Assembly (NCBI GenBank): GCA_020881915.1
Contig: JAJFPB010000008.1
Coordinates: 2,046,001 to 2,110,000 of the forward strand
DNA from: Paramyrothecium sp. XJ0827
Taxonomy: Eukaryota > Ascomycota > Sordariomycetes > Hypocreales > Stachybotryaceae
DNA length: 64,000 nt
Reading direction: 5' to 3'
Part shown: positions 11,432-23,133 of the stretch, piece by piece
Layout: each line of letters begins with the position of its first letter
Numbering within the stretch: the stretch's first letter is position 1
The notes under the pieces: generated by a model
Told to the model about the DNA's origin: nothing
Seen by the model: only the letters and a program-made list of their open reading frames with translations
The model's database searches: none
Made by a program: the position numbers and the translations under genes

Positions 11432-13596
11432 TCAGACATTCAATTCCCGCTTATGGACTTGATGCCAAAACCAAAGTCTGCTGTGCGGTTTTGTGATGTA
11501 GTAGGCAATGAGCAAAGCTGAGAAAATCACAACAATACTGAGAGGGGCTACACAACGTTAATACCACACTTCCCTAGTTCATGTCGTTGGAATCCACATA
11601 CTTCCGTAACGCCACAAGTCCCAGCCCCCAGGATTTTTGCCATCACCGGTTATCTCGGAAACGTTTTGTCCGAAGAAAGTGGCGAAAAAAGACAATGGGA
11701 GCTTATTAGAGTTGAATTATCAGCACCAAACCACCCGAGAAGCTGTGAACCTACAAACACAACGGTGACGATTGTGAACAGCAAGATGACGCGTCCTTGT
11801 TGAGAGGTCGATCGTGCCTCGGCGAGAGCAGCCGTCTTCTGTTTGAGATCAAGTAAATTGAGTAACTAGGCTGAACGTAAATGATCCATATACCTTCTCG
11901 GGCTAAGTTGGCACATACCAGCTGATGCGTATACTCTGCATCACTTCTCATGCCATCTATTTCAGCGAGAAGAAGCACAAGCACTTCATCGGCGGACACA
12001 ATTGTCTTCCCCGCTGCACCGGGAATTCCCTGCGCAAGGACTTTGATTGTCTCCGCTAAGGTAGTGAGGCCTTCGTGAATGTGCACTGTGTTCATCTGAA
12101 ATGCTTGCCCGCTGGCAGTGTTGCTTGAGATTTGTACCTTGAGGTTGGTGTCGGAGAATCTGGGACCTTTTGGCGGATGGACCGTTTGCAACGCCAAAAC
12201 TAGGGACTTCAGCACTTCTCTCTGTTTCTCGGCGATGTGTCGTATCATTTTGAGTTCATCGAGTATATCCGCCACGTCAAGGACAAGCTTGAGCTCTTCT
12301 TGATCATCGAGTAGTGTGGATTCTAGCTGCCCTTGTGAATGGGTCATATGAAACTCTTGAAAATGAGTCGTCTGAGATGCTGCCTACACAATTGGTCATT
12401 TCAATTTTACCATTGTTTGCGTCTCATTGGCACGTCTTCTCCTCTTACCTTTTTACCAATAACCCATCTGTATGTCTCAACGAGGTCTAGAAACGTCTTG
12501 TTGTCCTGTCGGAAGAGATACGTGGTAGCCTCTTTGACGAGGGTAGAATAAAGGTCCCAGACGTCTTCACATTTCTCCCAGCTCTGTAACATGCTAGTGT
12601 ATAGGTCAGTGAATCCAATGTCGTGATATTGAAGATCACCGGAAGGAAAACAAGAAAGGATGGTTTCTAGAAGCTCCATTAGTGGTTTGATCATGAAGTT
12701 TATTTAGATAGGAATATGTTAGGGCTAGTGCAGGCGTACCATCGTCCAGGATCCAGCACCAGAGCTGATCTACCATGATCATTTTGCTATCATCTGCAGC
12801 TTTCGATCGGCCGTTTTCTGCGAGGCCAATTCCCGTCCACTTGGAAATCGTCTGATCTTCATCTCGTGTCGTGGTATCCTTTAAAGAGGAGTAGTAAAAC
12901 TGATCCAAACTTCGTCTCGGATGAAGCGGAGGGCTCTGAAACAAGTATGCTCCCAGCTGATGCTCCAGTTTCGTCCTATCTGAGCCTCCGATGCCAGGTC
13001 TTCTAGGCTTGTTATAGACCTTGGCCAAAGAACGATAGTTTCCGCAGGCCTCCCAGTTCATGTACGGGAGCTGAAAAGCCCATCATCCCAATTTTCAGTT
13101 TTGCCCTCGAAATCAAGGAATCTTGGGGCAAAAAACGTACGTATAATGTTAAAATTGGCTGCGTCCTGCTCTTTTCCTCATTTGAGGGCGCGATTGGCGA
13201 CACCGAAACTTTGATGTCATGACTAAACTCCTGTGTGAAGCCCGGTACACGAGCGTTCGGAGCACCATTGTCGCTTGCCATGCATGAAGGCTCCATGTGA
13301 CGAGAATGAAGAGGTTTGCTGGCAATCTGAGAGAGCGCTGGGCGCAACTTATGCATCCACAATCTATCATCCAAACCAGGAGAGTCAGGGTACCACTTCC
13401 TAACGCACTCTTCGATCCAACACATGTTGTTCGCTGGCACGTGAAGCCACCGCAGTTTGACCTTTCCCATTTGTGAGATTGCAATTCCCTCTCGAATGAA
13501 CAGATCAAAGGAAAGGTGGCACACTTCTGGGCCATCATCTTGCAGATTGTGAATAAACATTGGGGTACCTCTAGCGAGTCGCCGAAGATCTTCCAT
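11432..13596 (-). CDS. CorA-like Mg2+ transporter-type membrane protein
   Basis: Seven exons by my model: 13596-13141, 13070-12740, 12666-12449, 12383-11919, 11865-11755, 11701-11602 and 11547-11432, together 1797 nt or 598 aa. The C-terminal quarter shows the CorA-like fold: a long helical region, then TM1 running into FFATFFGQN (about residues 532-540, the position of the CorA pore G-x-N motif), a short loop, and TM2 (LSIVVIFSALLIAYYI). The middle contains the fungal CorA-like signatures SLDQFYYSSL and MIMVDQLWCWILDD. The N-terminal domain is expected to be cytosolic. Each splice join restores reading frame and family sequence, for example TLY|LPYMNWE and HQL|LLNLLDLKQ. In CorA proteins this domain conducts Mg2+. 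In this fungal subfamily the transport role is untested, and such genes are often found beside HET and NLR-type genes, as here. Confidence 0.85.
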
Positions 13597-13983
13597 ATTC
13601 GACTACGTTACAACCTAAGGATCTTCGTTGCCACGTGTTTTGCCTAGAGGCACTATGGTATATATTTTTCGAAGTATTTGGAAACTCTTCGTGCTGCTGG
13701 GAAAAAGTGAACGAGGTGCCTGCTGCCTGAGAAGAGAGCTGTTCTAAAAGCTCGAAATCGTTGGTTCAATAATAAAATACAGCCCCCCTTCTTGTTTGGA
13801 CCGCCCTTGCTGCATTGTCAATGCATGGAGGGGGAGTCTGACGTGGCCAGGGATATTTGGTGCTCTGGTAGGGCGCTTATGCACTTTCTTCATCAAGTCA
13901 TTGGGACGTCGCGAAAGTTACCTTGCAGCCGCATTTCAATGTTAGGCTCTCAAGTCCCAAGTGACAACGGCTCTAGCTAATAC

Positions 13984-16005
13984 TTACCCTAAAGCTATTT
14001 CCTCCAGCATTTGATTCTCATACCACTCCTCCTCTGGATCTTCGATAAATGATGTCCTTCGACACATGCCGCAAAATTTGTAATGCCCGTGACGGGAATC
14101 TCGCCTGAGGATACAAGGGCTTGATGCTCCTTTTATCATGTAGATCAGATCGTCTGGGATCATCGGCTCGGGGCGGGCGTTTATCAAGATATGCCCGCCA
14201 TCAATCAAGCCGATTCCTAGGTCGGCGTATATAATCGCAAAGGTGAGTGACGGCCATATGCCACTGTTCGATAATGTATATCCGAGCTCATCAGCTTCCG
14301 GTTCTCTTTGGCAAGTAAGAATGTCGTAAGCGGACAACTTTTCGTCTTTCAATGACCAAACGTCTGCCCATCGGTTCCTGAACTCGACAAATGATAGTTG
14401 CGGATGAATAGATATGAGTTTCGTCCTGCACTCTTTCTCCAAGCCGCCTAAATCCATCCCAAGAGTAGAAGCAACATCTTTCAAACGTGCATTCTTGTCA
14501 ATCTCTTGCATATTCGGCATGTCGTGAGTCACTACCGATCTCACTTTGCCAAGTAGAACGCCATTGATAATCAGTTTGTTCCCATCTGAGGTCAATTTTG
14601 TATCTGATAAGCATTTGACAAGGGCACCACTACCTGCTGGACTCGGAGGGAGTGCCTGCCAGTCGGGAACCCAGGAAGGCAGATTTTTGAGGCCTCGACC
14701 TGAACCTAGTAAGAGGTCAAGTGCATCCTTTGTGTGCTCGAGCAGAAAAATGGTGCTTCGGTGATAAATTTGAGCCTCAGAAAAGGCATAATTCGGTTGA
14801 ATTCCTTTTGGAATCTTCTTCATAGAGACAAGTCCCATGAACGCATAAACAGCATCGCGAGGATCAGTAGCCTCGAAGTGATGGCCTGTGAGTCTCAACA
14901 CCTCCAACCATCTAGATGCGAAGAGGTGCTGAGAAGAACCGTCCGAGTTCGGGTTATCGCCCTTCAATTCTCTATGCCAGGCCTTCAGCATTATCAGCCG
15001 TGATGATTCCTCTCTGTCCAAACTAAGCTGGTTGATGCTAGCATGTTTAGGACCGGCATATATGGGTAGAAGTACGGTGGAACAAAAGCCAGCCACCATA
15101 CAGAGGCTGAACCATGGAATATGATGAAAACCGCACCACGCAGTGACTGGGCCGTGAGACAAAACAACTTCTTGAACAATCCAGGCCCTCTTGAACCAAG
15201 GGTGCTGAAGAATATGCGCCATTGTCTGAAAAGATGTAGATCGCTGTCTGATCTCTTTCCGGGTTAGGTATCTGATTGCTTCTTCGTGCTCGAGTTTTAT
15301 GCTCTCGCTGCGCTCAATGAATGTGTTAGTACGTTCATCCAGATTCGCAGGCATTGGTACATCATCGAGCCGCTCCAAGAGTTCCGTTATGAGAACAAAT
15401 GCGTCATCGACCTTATCAACTGGTATCCCATCATGGTTCTCCAGCCATACGAACGTATGTGAAGCTGCGCCATATATAGCACCCATTTGCTTAACCTGGT
15501 GGCTTCTTTCCGAGATACCACGTTGATTGATGCAGATTGCATCAATCCAGAAGTAGACACCATGAGAATCGTAGTCGTTCTGAGCTCCGTCCTGGGGTTT
15601 ACTGTTCGACTGGTGTCCAATGTCTGCTGGGTCTAGTGGCCTATTGGGACAAGTTGCCAAGAGGTACTGCAAATTATTCTGGGTATTGGGACGTCCGGGA
15701 AGGTCATAATCTCCGTAAACTTCAGCGATTGAAATGAGAAGCACCTGCATATGCTGCAGGAAACGCTTCAAATTTTTCGTGACCTGATACTCGACACCAT
15801 CAAGGTCAATTGTCGAGATGATCGCTGGATCCCCCCAAGTGTACGAAAGTGCTATGAAACTAGGACTGCTTTCAAGAGAAACATGTTCAAGGGTGCAACG
15901 GACCGGCTCTTCGTACTTTCCTGGAAAGAGCTTGACTAGGCGAATCTCCGACGGATCATAAGGTGAGAGGGGACGATGCGGCGGATGCCCTTTGAACCCT
16001 TCCAT
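13984..16005 (-). CDS. HET-domain (heterokaryon incompatibility) protein
   Basis: Single-exon frame of 673 codons from ATG 16005; the frame is open further upstream but only from a TTG. The N-terminal HET domain is clear: FIALSYTWGDP near residue 70, then YFWIDAICINQRG and the following QMGAIYGAASHTFVWL block. HET domains trigger cell death or growth arrest when partner allelic proteins from different individuals meet, often together with NLR-type receptors. The C-terminal half has no domain I recognise. It is the middle gene of five on the minus strand, between a CorA-like gene and a DUF3176 gene, with a PNPLA-NACHT-ankyrin gene 3.5 kb further on. A function in non-self recognition is inferred from family and neighbourhood. 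Confidence 0.9.
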   Translation of the reverse strand: MEGFKGHPPHRPLSPYDPSEIRLVKLFPGKYEEPVRCTLEHVSLESSPSFIALSYTWGDPAIISTIDLDGVEYQVTKNLKRFLQHMQVLLISIAEVYGDYDLPGRPNTQNNLQYLLATCPNRPLDPADIGHQSNSKPQDGAQNDYDSHGVYFWIDAICINQRGISERSHQVKQMGAIYGAASHTFVWLENHDGIPVDKVDDAFVLITELLERLDDVPMPANLDERTNTFIERSESIKLEHEEAIRYLTRKEIRQRSTSFQTMAHILQHPWFKRAWIVQEVVLSHGPVTAWCGFHHIPWFSLCMVAGFCSTVLLPIYAGPKHASINQLSLDREESSRLIMLKAWHRELKGDNPNSDGSSQHLFASRWLEVLRLTGHHFEATDPRDAVYAFMGLVSMKKIPKGIQPNYAFSEAQIYHRSTIFLLEHTKDALDLLLGSGRGLKNLPSWVPDWQALPPSPAGSGALVKCLSDTKLTSDGNKLIINGVLLGKVRSVVTHDMPNMQEIDKNARLKDVASTLGMDLGGLEKECRTKLISIHPQLSFVEFRNRWADVWSLKDEKLSAYDILTCQREPEADELGYTLSNSGIWPSLTFAIIYADLGIGLIDGGHILINARPEPMIPDDLIYMIKGASSPCILRRDSRHGHYKFCGMCRRTSFIEDPEEEWYENQMLEEIALG

Positions 16006-16424
16006 CGCTGCAGATCTGAGTTCTGCAACTGAAATGCTATCTTCCACTTGTGATCGATATTCTAGGATCAAAAGACTGTGGCAATTAGGTGAGAGCGGAG
16101 AATGAGGGGAGTCGACAACACGGAGTGGTTGCCTGTTGTGCGGAGAACAGACGAATCATAGGTCACAGTTCGACATGAACAATGTAACGGCAAAGCCTCG
16201 CGCTGGCACTTGATGTAAGCAGGTTTGAGGCGTAACGATGTTGCGAGCTCATTGCTTGAAAATAAGTTACCCAGGAGCTCAGCTGGCAAGGATTCGCGCT
16301 TAACCTACAGACAACCACAGGAAACGAAAGTATCGTGCTTGCGCCCGTATTACTATAAGCACTCTGAGAGTAGGTAACACGCTCGCATCTGTGATGGCAA
16401 TGTAATTGTATATGAATGACTCAG

Positions 16425-16477
16425 TTGCCGGTTGAACAGGAGGGATCAACAAGCGGCACATCAGCGGTGAATATACC
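16425..16477 (-). pseudogene. Relic fragment of a DUF3176 gene
   Basis: This 53-base block matches 18107-18159, inside the neighbouring DUF3176 gene, at 49 of 53 positions by eye. Read on the minus strand it gives RGIFTADVPLVDPSCSTGN, against RGIFTAEVPHADPSCSTGN in the intact gene. A stop codon follows at once and similarity fades on both sides, so it is a decayed remnant of a duplicate or of a longer paralogue. Confidence 0.7.
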
Positions 16478-17013
16478 TCGAGTCTTCGCCGCCCAGTAAT
16501 CAATCAACCCCGTCGCTAAAACACCAGGTATCACCTCAACGTCGCCGACAAAAGAAGCGGGAGTTCTACCATCACGACGGTCCACAGTGACCCGTCATCT
16601 TTTGCCTCTCGCTCATCTCCAGGTAGCGCAGGCTCGGAAACTCGACGTCCAATAAGAATGTAGATACCGAAGACCAAATCCTGACAGTACTGCTTTAGAA
16701 CTTAACTTAAACGGGTCATCAGAGCAAGTTGTTGATTTCATCCTGCACTAACAGATTTGAATGTCACACTAGTGTCGAAGTCTTGTGAGAAGAAAGTCTG
16801 AGGACCGATTCGACCCATTACTCTTTTTGGAAGAAGGCTTTTTCACGCCGCCACAAGAACCCGGAAGAATTTCTGACGAGAAACTATAAGAGGAGGGTCC
16901 GCGAGATACCCTTCTTGCGGTTGGACTTCAAAGCTTCTACGAATCCCGAATCGACTGACATTGAGGTAAGACGCTAACTTGCATTCAATGCAAGAATATA
17001 GCTAAGAGTATAC

Positions 17014-18900
17014 CTAGCTAGAATCACGTAACTTCCAGTCACTCCTGCTATCTCGTCCCAGAGCAACCTGGCGTTTCTCTCCTTCCATACACATATGACT
17101 TAGCCGGCCTCGGTGTCCTAAGGATTCAGCCTCTTCTGAACCACGATCTAGCCCATGAAACAATACCGCCAAGCTGGAGTTCTTCCAAACGGGAACCCTA
17201 GACCTCTTTGTTGCCACCATGGTAATAACTAGGAACGCGCTCGAAAGTCCCACAAGGAGAGCTGGCAATGACAACCAAGCCCATTGTATGTGAACATACG
17301 GGACCATTATCCACGTTTCACCTTTCACCTCCCTGTCCATCCCGCTATCACCCACACTAGTGTACATTTCACGGATGCGGTTGCTAAGCGATTTAGCGAG
17401 GTTCCCAAAGAGAACAGAAATATCCTTGGACAACTTCATTGCCTCGAGCACGTCATCAACAACTGCGTCCTGACTGCCGACCAGGGCGGTCCTGGAAAGC
17501 GCCGTACCATGCAGTGTTTTATTGAGATACCAAAGCATGGTGTTGAAAGTTGCATCGTAGATTATGAAAAGGGGGTCCTTCAACAGGGGCGCTTGCGGTG
17601 TGGGTTGGTCGGCTGGCCGTAGTAAGAATCGGTGTCCGTTTTTTCCTGGCGACAACACCGGGTCTGTTTCGTTGTACCATGTTGACACAACCTCCGTGTT
17701 GGTTTTGCCGTCGACCACTGTCACGTTGTAGGTTTGTACACAGAAGTATAAAGCACATTCGTAGGCTATTGGGGTTTCCTCTGAATAGTTTCCGTTATAG
17801 CCGTCCCTATCAATCCAGGGAAACTGCAGAACGGCGAGGGAAAGCATCGGGTTGGAGATGCCTAGGGCCTCCTTTGACATTGTCGAGGGGACTTCGGTAG
17901 TCGATACCAATGAAGGTCCATATTGTAGGCTTCCGTCGAGATAACGAGCTTGAATTTGGACCTCGGCGCCTCCTGGAAGACTATATGTCGAGTTGTGGTA
18001 CTGATATTGTTTAAGAGGTCCTTTCCTGTCTGAGCGTCTTATTTGGTCGGTCACATTTCGGCATTGGTTGCACATTGCTAGGGAGTCGAAAAGCGGGAAT
18101 GAACAATTGCCGGTTGAACAGGAGGGATCAGCATGCGGTACTTCAGCGGTGAATATACCACGGTATATTGCGGCCTTGGTTTGGAGCCCAGGGCCCAGCT
18201 GTACACCGCCGCTAAATGGGGTGTAATACTCGCCCTCGTCGTAAATTTGGGCCCGCGGGATGCTAGCCACTCCAACAGTTGAGTGGGGTTTCAGTGGGAA
18301 GGAGATGATCTGCTGCGAAAAAGGGCCTATTGCTATTGCGAAGACCGTGACTACGGCGCCAATCGTCACAAACCCTTTGAAAGAGATGCTGTAGAGCAAT
18401 AAGATAGCGCCCCATGGCCCGCGGCTGGCCATGTCGAACGAGTCAAAGTCGTTCAGGGCGTTCGGTCGGCGGAACCAGAGCCATTTAAACTGGCTAATGC
18501 AAGCCGCAACCGCCACCAGCATTGAGGCCTCCATGATGGTCGATAGGACTGCCACTAGGGTGTTGAGCGTGACACCAAGAGGCCAATCGGGAAGGGCCTG
18601 TCCTTCATACACGCGCAGTATGACAATAAGGGATATGAGGCTCGAGACGCTAAGGAGTGCACAAACGATCTCCCATAGCCACCAGTCGTTATGGCGATCC
18701 AACTGTGATGAGGACCGCTTCTTCGCAACCTTCTCCTCCGCGGTTCCATCGTCTCCAAGGAAGGACTTTTGGCTGCAGCCGTTCTCTTCATCACCGCCTT
18801 GCCGAGCTGTTGCATTTTCGTCATCTTGACAGCATGAGGGCATCTGCTCAAGTTGGCATTCCTGCCGTAACGGTGAGAAGTCCGCTCGGCGAGTTGACAT
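17014..18900 (-). CDS. DUF3176-family multi-pass membrane protein
   Basis: Single-exon gene of 628 aa. Residues about 70-210 carry the DUF3176 hallmark: two hydrophobic segments, then the WPLGVTLNTLVAVLSTIMEA stretch, then FKWLWFRR and a SRGPWG motif before a third segment. A large, presumably extracellular, Cys- and N-glycosylation-rich region follows, with several C..C pairs and N-x-S/T sites. One last membrane segment lies near residue 555 and a basic tail ends the protein. The family is common in filamentous ascomycetes and has no established biochemical role. A relic copy of part of it lies near 16425. Its position between HET and NACHT genes suggests the same recognition neighbourhood, but that is inference. 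Confidence 0.85.
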   Translation of the reverse strand: MSTRRADFSPLRQECQLEQMPSCCQDDENATARQGGDEENGCSQKSFLGDDGTAEEKVAKKRSSSQLDRHNDWWLWEIVCALLSVSSLISLIVILRVYEGQALPDWPLGVTLNTLVAVLSTIMEASMLVAVAACISQFKWLWFRRPNALNDFDSFDMASRGPWGAILLLYSISFKGFVTIGAVVTVFAIAIGPFSQQIISFPLKPHSTVGVASIPRAQIYDEGEYYTPFSGGVQLGPGLQTKAAIYRGIFTAEVPHADPSCSTGNCSFPLFDSLAMCNQCRNVTDQIRRSDRKGPLKQYQYHNSTYSLPGGAEVQIQARYLDGSLQYGPSLVSTTEVPSTMSKEALGISNPMLSLAVLQFPWIDRDGYNGNYSEETPIAYECALYFCVQTYNVTVVDGKTNTEVVSTWYNETDPVLSPGKNGHRFLLRPADQPTPQAPLLKDPLFIIYDATFNTMLWYLNKTLHGTALSRTALVGSQDAVVDDVLEAMKLSKDISVLFGNLAKSLSNRIREMYTSVGDSGMDREVKGETWIMVPYVHIQWAWLSLPALLVGLSSAFLVITMVATKRSRVPVWKNSSLAVLFHGLDRGSEEAESLGHRGRLSHMCMEGEKRQVALGRDSRSDWKLRDSS

Positions 18901-19540
18901 TGCTCATCCGGGCACTCATTGAGCGTGTCGAAATTTGAATGACGTATCAGACGCAAATGGTTGGCACGACATCCTCGACCCTTGGGGATGGGAGAATGTT
19001 ACGCCGAGATCCTCCTCAACCCAGCAATGCCAGGATCAACCCCCTGCATGGTCGCGTCCACCTTGCGATTCCTGCATAAGGAAATGTCAGGGGTGTGGAT
19101 GGGTGCATGTGCAGATCAATTGGTGGTCGGGATGACTGTTGTATGTGTCCATCTATTCAGCCAAGCAATCATACCTAGGAGTTTATATGGCGATATGTGT
19201 GTGCTGGAGCCCGCTGAGGCAAAACGGAGAAACGCGCCCGGTCCACAAATTAACATTCCTAGAATAACTTACGAATCTCGTTAGATTTTGATTTCATTCT
19301 TTTAAAATACTATGTGTGCTGCTAGGTATTTTCTTCGACCTGAGCGAGAATTATGGTCAAGTGTGTATCTCATGCGGTTATTTATCTGTACAGTCGCAGC
19401 GTCTATCAGACAAACTTACTCGGAAGTATTACTTGATCTGTCATTGAACAGGTGGCTCGATGGGCTCACTCAGAGAAGGGATAGGTTCAACCTTCAAGAT
19501 TTTCAGTGCTTGCAAATGTAATTTCATAGTTTCCTTCGAG

Positions 19541-22500
19541 CTACTCAACCTCTTCCTCAAGTGCAAAATCTTCGAAAGCCTCTACCAAGTCTTCGCCAGT
19601 TACGCCGGCCACCTTCTCGGCGAGGGCCAACGGAGTATTCCCATCATCGTCCAAGACCTTCAACAAACCCACGCCCCTCGGTGCCACTTTGAGCAGAGTC
19701 CTAAGCACAGATAAGCATTCCCTCGGCCGCCGTTGGCTCTCGACGGCGAAGTGAAGAGCGCTCCAGCCTTTGTGGATCCGAGCAGCCTTGAGCAATTTCT
19801 CAGCCGTCGCGCTTTTTGCGCGCAGCAGCTCTTCTATTAGATCCTCGTTGCCTAAAGCAATGGCGACGTGCAAGGGGTACTCATACCCGCGCAAAGAGGC
19901 CACGGAAGGGTCCGCACCACGAGATAGCAGGAAGCGCACGACCTCCATACGCTGAGCTTTATCCGAAGGATTGGTGGTAAGAGAGGCAAAGTAACAGGCA
20001 TCGTAGAGTAGCGTTGTATCATCGAACAAGGAGTTTATATCCCCTCGAGGGTTCAACTCGAGCAGGTAGGACGCAGTGTCATTCCACCTGCCAATGATTG
20101 CATTTGTCAAAGCAGTTCTATAGACATCTGACTCGTCATCGTCTGCCTTGATGGCCTTCTGACAGGTAGAACATGTTTGCAGGTGCCGTCGAAGGAGAGA
20201 GGTGCAACCCATAGTGGATAGCAAAACCAGCATCGTGTCTTGGCCCTCGAGCACGATACCTTCCTTGGCCTGGGAGGTATGAAGAAGCTTGACTTGCTCC
20301 TCGATAAGCCGGCCCGTCTTTTTTGTCTTGCAGCTGAGCATAAAGGTCGGTAGCTTTTCCATGCTGGCCACTAGGTCACCGCACTTCTGGGCGTGGCGTA
20401 GCCAATATTCACAAGCGTAGTCGAGGAACTTGACATCGTCGTTGCCGCGCAAGCGGCAGAAGTCCAGCACGTTGATGCATATTTGGAAGAGGAGGAGATG
20501 ACAATGCTCGTCCAGCCCCGTTGTCAGATGCCCATGTTGCTTACAAAGACCATTCTCGCCGCGAAGAAAAGATATCGCCGAACTGTGGATGAAGCGGAGC
20601 TGACGAAGGTCGCTGGACTCTTTTCTCACCTCTGGCATCTCGAAAATGGCCTCAGGCTTCTCGTACGCTGCGATTTCAATGAGGCCCCCGGACTCTCTTT
20701 GCAAAAAGTTCTCGAATCTGCTGCCAGGCAGTATTCCCTCCGTTGACTTCTCCCATTCTTGCACGCTCTCATGCTGAAGAGCAGTCACAAATGCAAGGGC
20801 ATGTCGGGCTTCCTCTGCGCCAAGCGGTCTCACAGCACCGAGGACTAGCTGGAAGAGTTGGAGCACTTGGGCGTCTTTCGACACCTTGGTCGCGCTCAAT
20901 GCTTTCTGGTAAAGAGTTTCGAGGCTACGGGGAACTTCAGAGGCCAGTTGCTCCAGTTCCTTGACTTTCGATGATGACGACCGTTCCAGAATCTGCTGAG
21001 TAACGACAGTGGCCCAAAGGAATCCGTTCGCCGTATGTTGTCGAAGCAAGCCGAATAGTCGAAGCCTTAGAACTTCATCATCTAGTGCGGACAGCTGTCG
21101 CTTAATGTAACTTTCAACCTGAAACTTGCTGTGCTTTTGTATGTCTATCACCATAGCCTCAGGTTCTCGTGCGCCGTACATTGGTAGATACTGCCTGGAG
21201 ACACAAATCGCACAGTCCACGCCCGATGAGACCGCGGCAGCGGATAACTCAGACAAGAACTGCAGCACATCCAGAGTTCCTTCCGTCTCCCGGGAAGAAC
21301 CTGCGCCCTGGCCTGGACTTGAGCACTCGTTGATGGCGTCGACAAAGATTCGAAAGCGAATGCTCGGAGATTTCCTGTTCAGCTTGCTCTCTAGTATTAT
21401 TCGCTTGACAGCTGCCTTGAGTCGCTCATTGGACCAAAGGCCGGCGTCTCTTTTGGCTTGCAACTCTTTGGCCCAGCTTCTAATATCAACCCAAGGCTTG
21501 TTGGGTACCCTGGCGATGAGTTGACCTAGTAAGGAACGGAGAAATTCTGAAATGGGGTTCTTTAAAGACGACAAATCCATAAATTTGGAACGATCGCCAA
21601 AGAAGTGGTAGATTGTTATTGTGTTTGCAGCATTCATAGCGTCGAGGACCGCCTCTTTCATCAGGACCGACTTGCCGGTGCCAGGGTTTCCTTTGATGGT
21701 CAGCAGCGCAGGACCCTTCTTCTTCTCCCCAGTCGGCGGCCCATCCCAGGCGAGGAACAATTCGTGCTCGCAGAACCACCCTGAAGGATTGAACTTCTGT
21801 ACCTCATGAAATCTATCGTCCGCCGTTGGGGAATGGAGCTCCCTCTCACAGACTGGCAAACGTTAGCATACTCAACAGAGACATGGGGATGGGTAAACTA
21901 TTTACCATCAAGATATTCGTTGTCTTCTTTTGCAACCTCAGCTCCGTCACTTTCAATTACCCCACTAAGGCCTATTATGCCGTTTTAACCGTTAGCGAAC
22001 CCCAGTTTGTGCTTGATACACCCGGAAGCGTACTTACGGCCCTGCTTCAGCATTGTAGCACAATCCTGGATCTTGGTGGAGATCTCCTCCGTCTCAAGAT
22101 ACATGTCTGTCGCCGAGACAATGACGTTGGTCTGTTTAGTGTCCTCCAGACCTATACCCTTGAGGCCCCTTGAGACGTTGAATCGGTAGTACCGCCCTTG
22201 TTGACGTAGTGTCTTCTTATCACGAATGAACGCCTCCGCCGTCTTCTCGGTTTCGATGGCTAGCTTCACAAGACTTTTGCCGATGTTGAAGATGTCATCT
22301 TTGAAAGGCGCTGTTGATGGCATGCCAGTACCGACGGAGACTAGGCACTGTACAGTATCCTCCAGTCGCTGGGACGGCCATAAATCTTGGGCTTCACTCC
22401 AAAGCTCACGGACGGGGTTATTGGCGCCAAGCGCACCGTCAACAAATGTCTGCTCGTAACTACCAATGACGACATGCTTGAAGAAAGACGTAGCTGCTGA

Positions 22501-23133
22501 TGTGGCGCGCCCAGCCTCCCATATTGTGATGTCGCGAGACCTGCCCCGATGCGTACGGTAGCTACGCAGGCGAACGACGTCCCCGGTCTCTTTGCTTGTG
22601 GCACATACAAAGCTGTTCAAGACGCGCGAGGCAGATCAGCCTCTAGAGTTCCTGATATTAACCTCAGCGAAAGACTCAACTCACACTTTGCACTTGATTT
22701 CCTTTGGACTCTGCAGCGGTGCGTCTTTGTCTAGTCCCCGTCCGGTGACTATGCTTTTGATGGCCAGTTCGAGTTGGTCAGAATCGAATCGGCCCTGGAT
22801 CTGACCTGTGATGCTCATACGGTGCCGCTTCTTCTGAAAGACACTGTTCCACAGAGAAATATATGCTGTGATGCACTCGTCTACGCTCATCTCAAGGCGA
22901 CCAAGCATGATGGCAATAAGGCTTCGAAGAATTTAGGATTTCCGAGTGTTCTGAGATTGAGAATTCTCTTACCCGCCAGTGCTGGTACCTCCGATCAAGT
23001 CAAAATAATCGCATGGTTTTGGGGGCGCTTCTTGGTTGATAGTCTCCATCAATTGCTTCAGAATGAGCAAACTAGAAAGACCGCGGACGCCGCCCCCATC
23101 GAGCGCAAGGAGACGAGGTCCATGTTCCGCCAT
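19541..23133 (-). CDS. Patatin-NACHT-ankyrin (PNPLA-NLR) protein
   Basis: Five exons: 23133-22973, 22921-22685, 22612-22038, 21971-21906 and 21852-19541, giving 1116 aa. The N-terminal patatin-like phospholipase domain has the oxyanion loop DGGGVRG (residues 12-18), the nucleophile elbow GTSTG with Ser51, and the catalytic DGA (D191). The central NACHT NTPase has Walker A GNPGTGKS (401-408) and a Walker B ending FVDAINE (about 516-522), then a helical winged-helix-like region. The C-terminus has ankyrin-type repeats (about 990-1100, e.g. YPLHVAIALGNEDLIEELL). This is the architecture of fungal NLR-like proteins, in which ligand sensing by the repeats opens the NTPase and activates the effector enzyme, here predicted lipid hydrolysis. 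Both catalytic dyad residues are present, so the effector should be active. Start ATG 23133 fits the domain edge. Ligand unknown. Confidence 0.9.
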
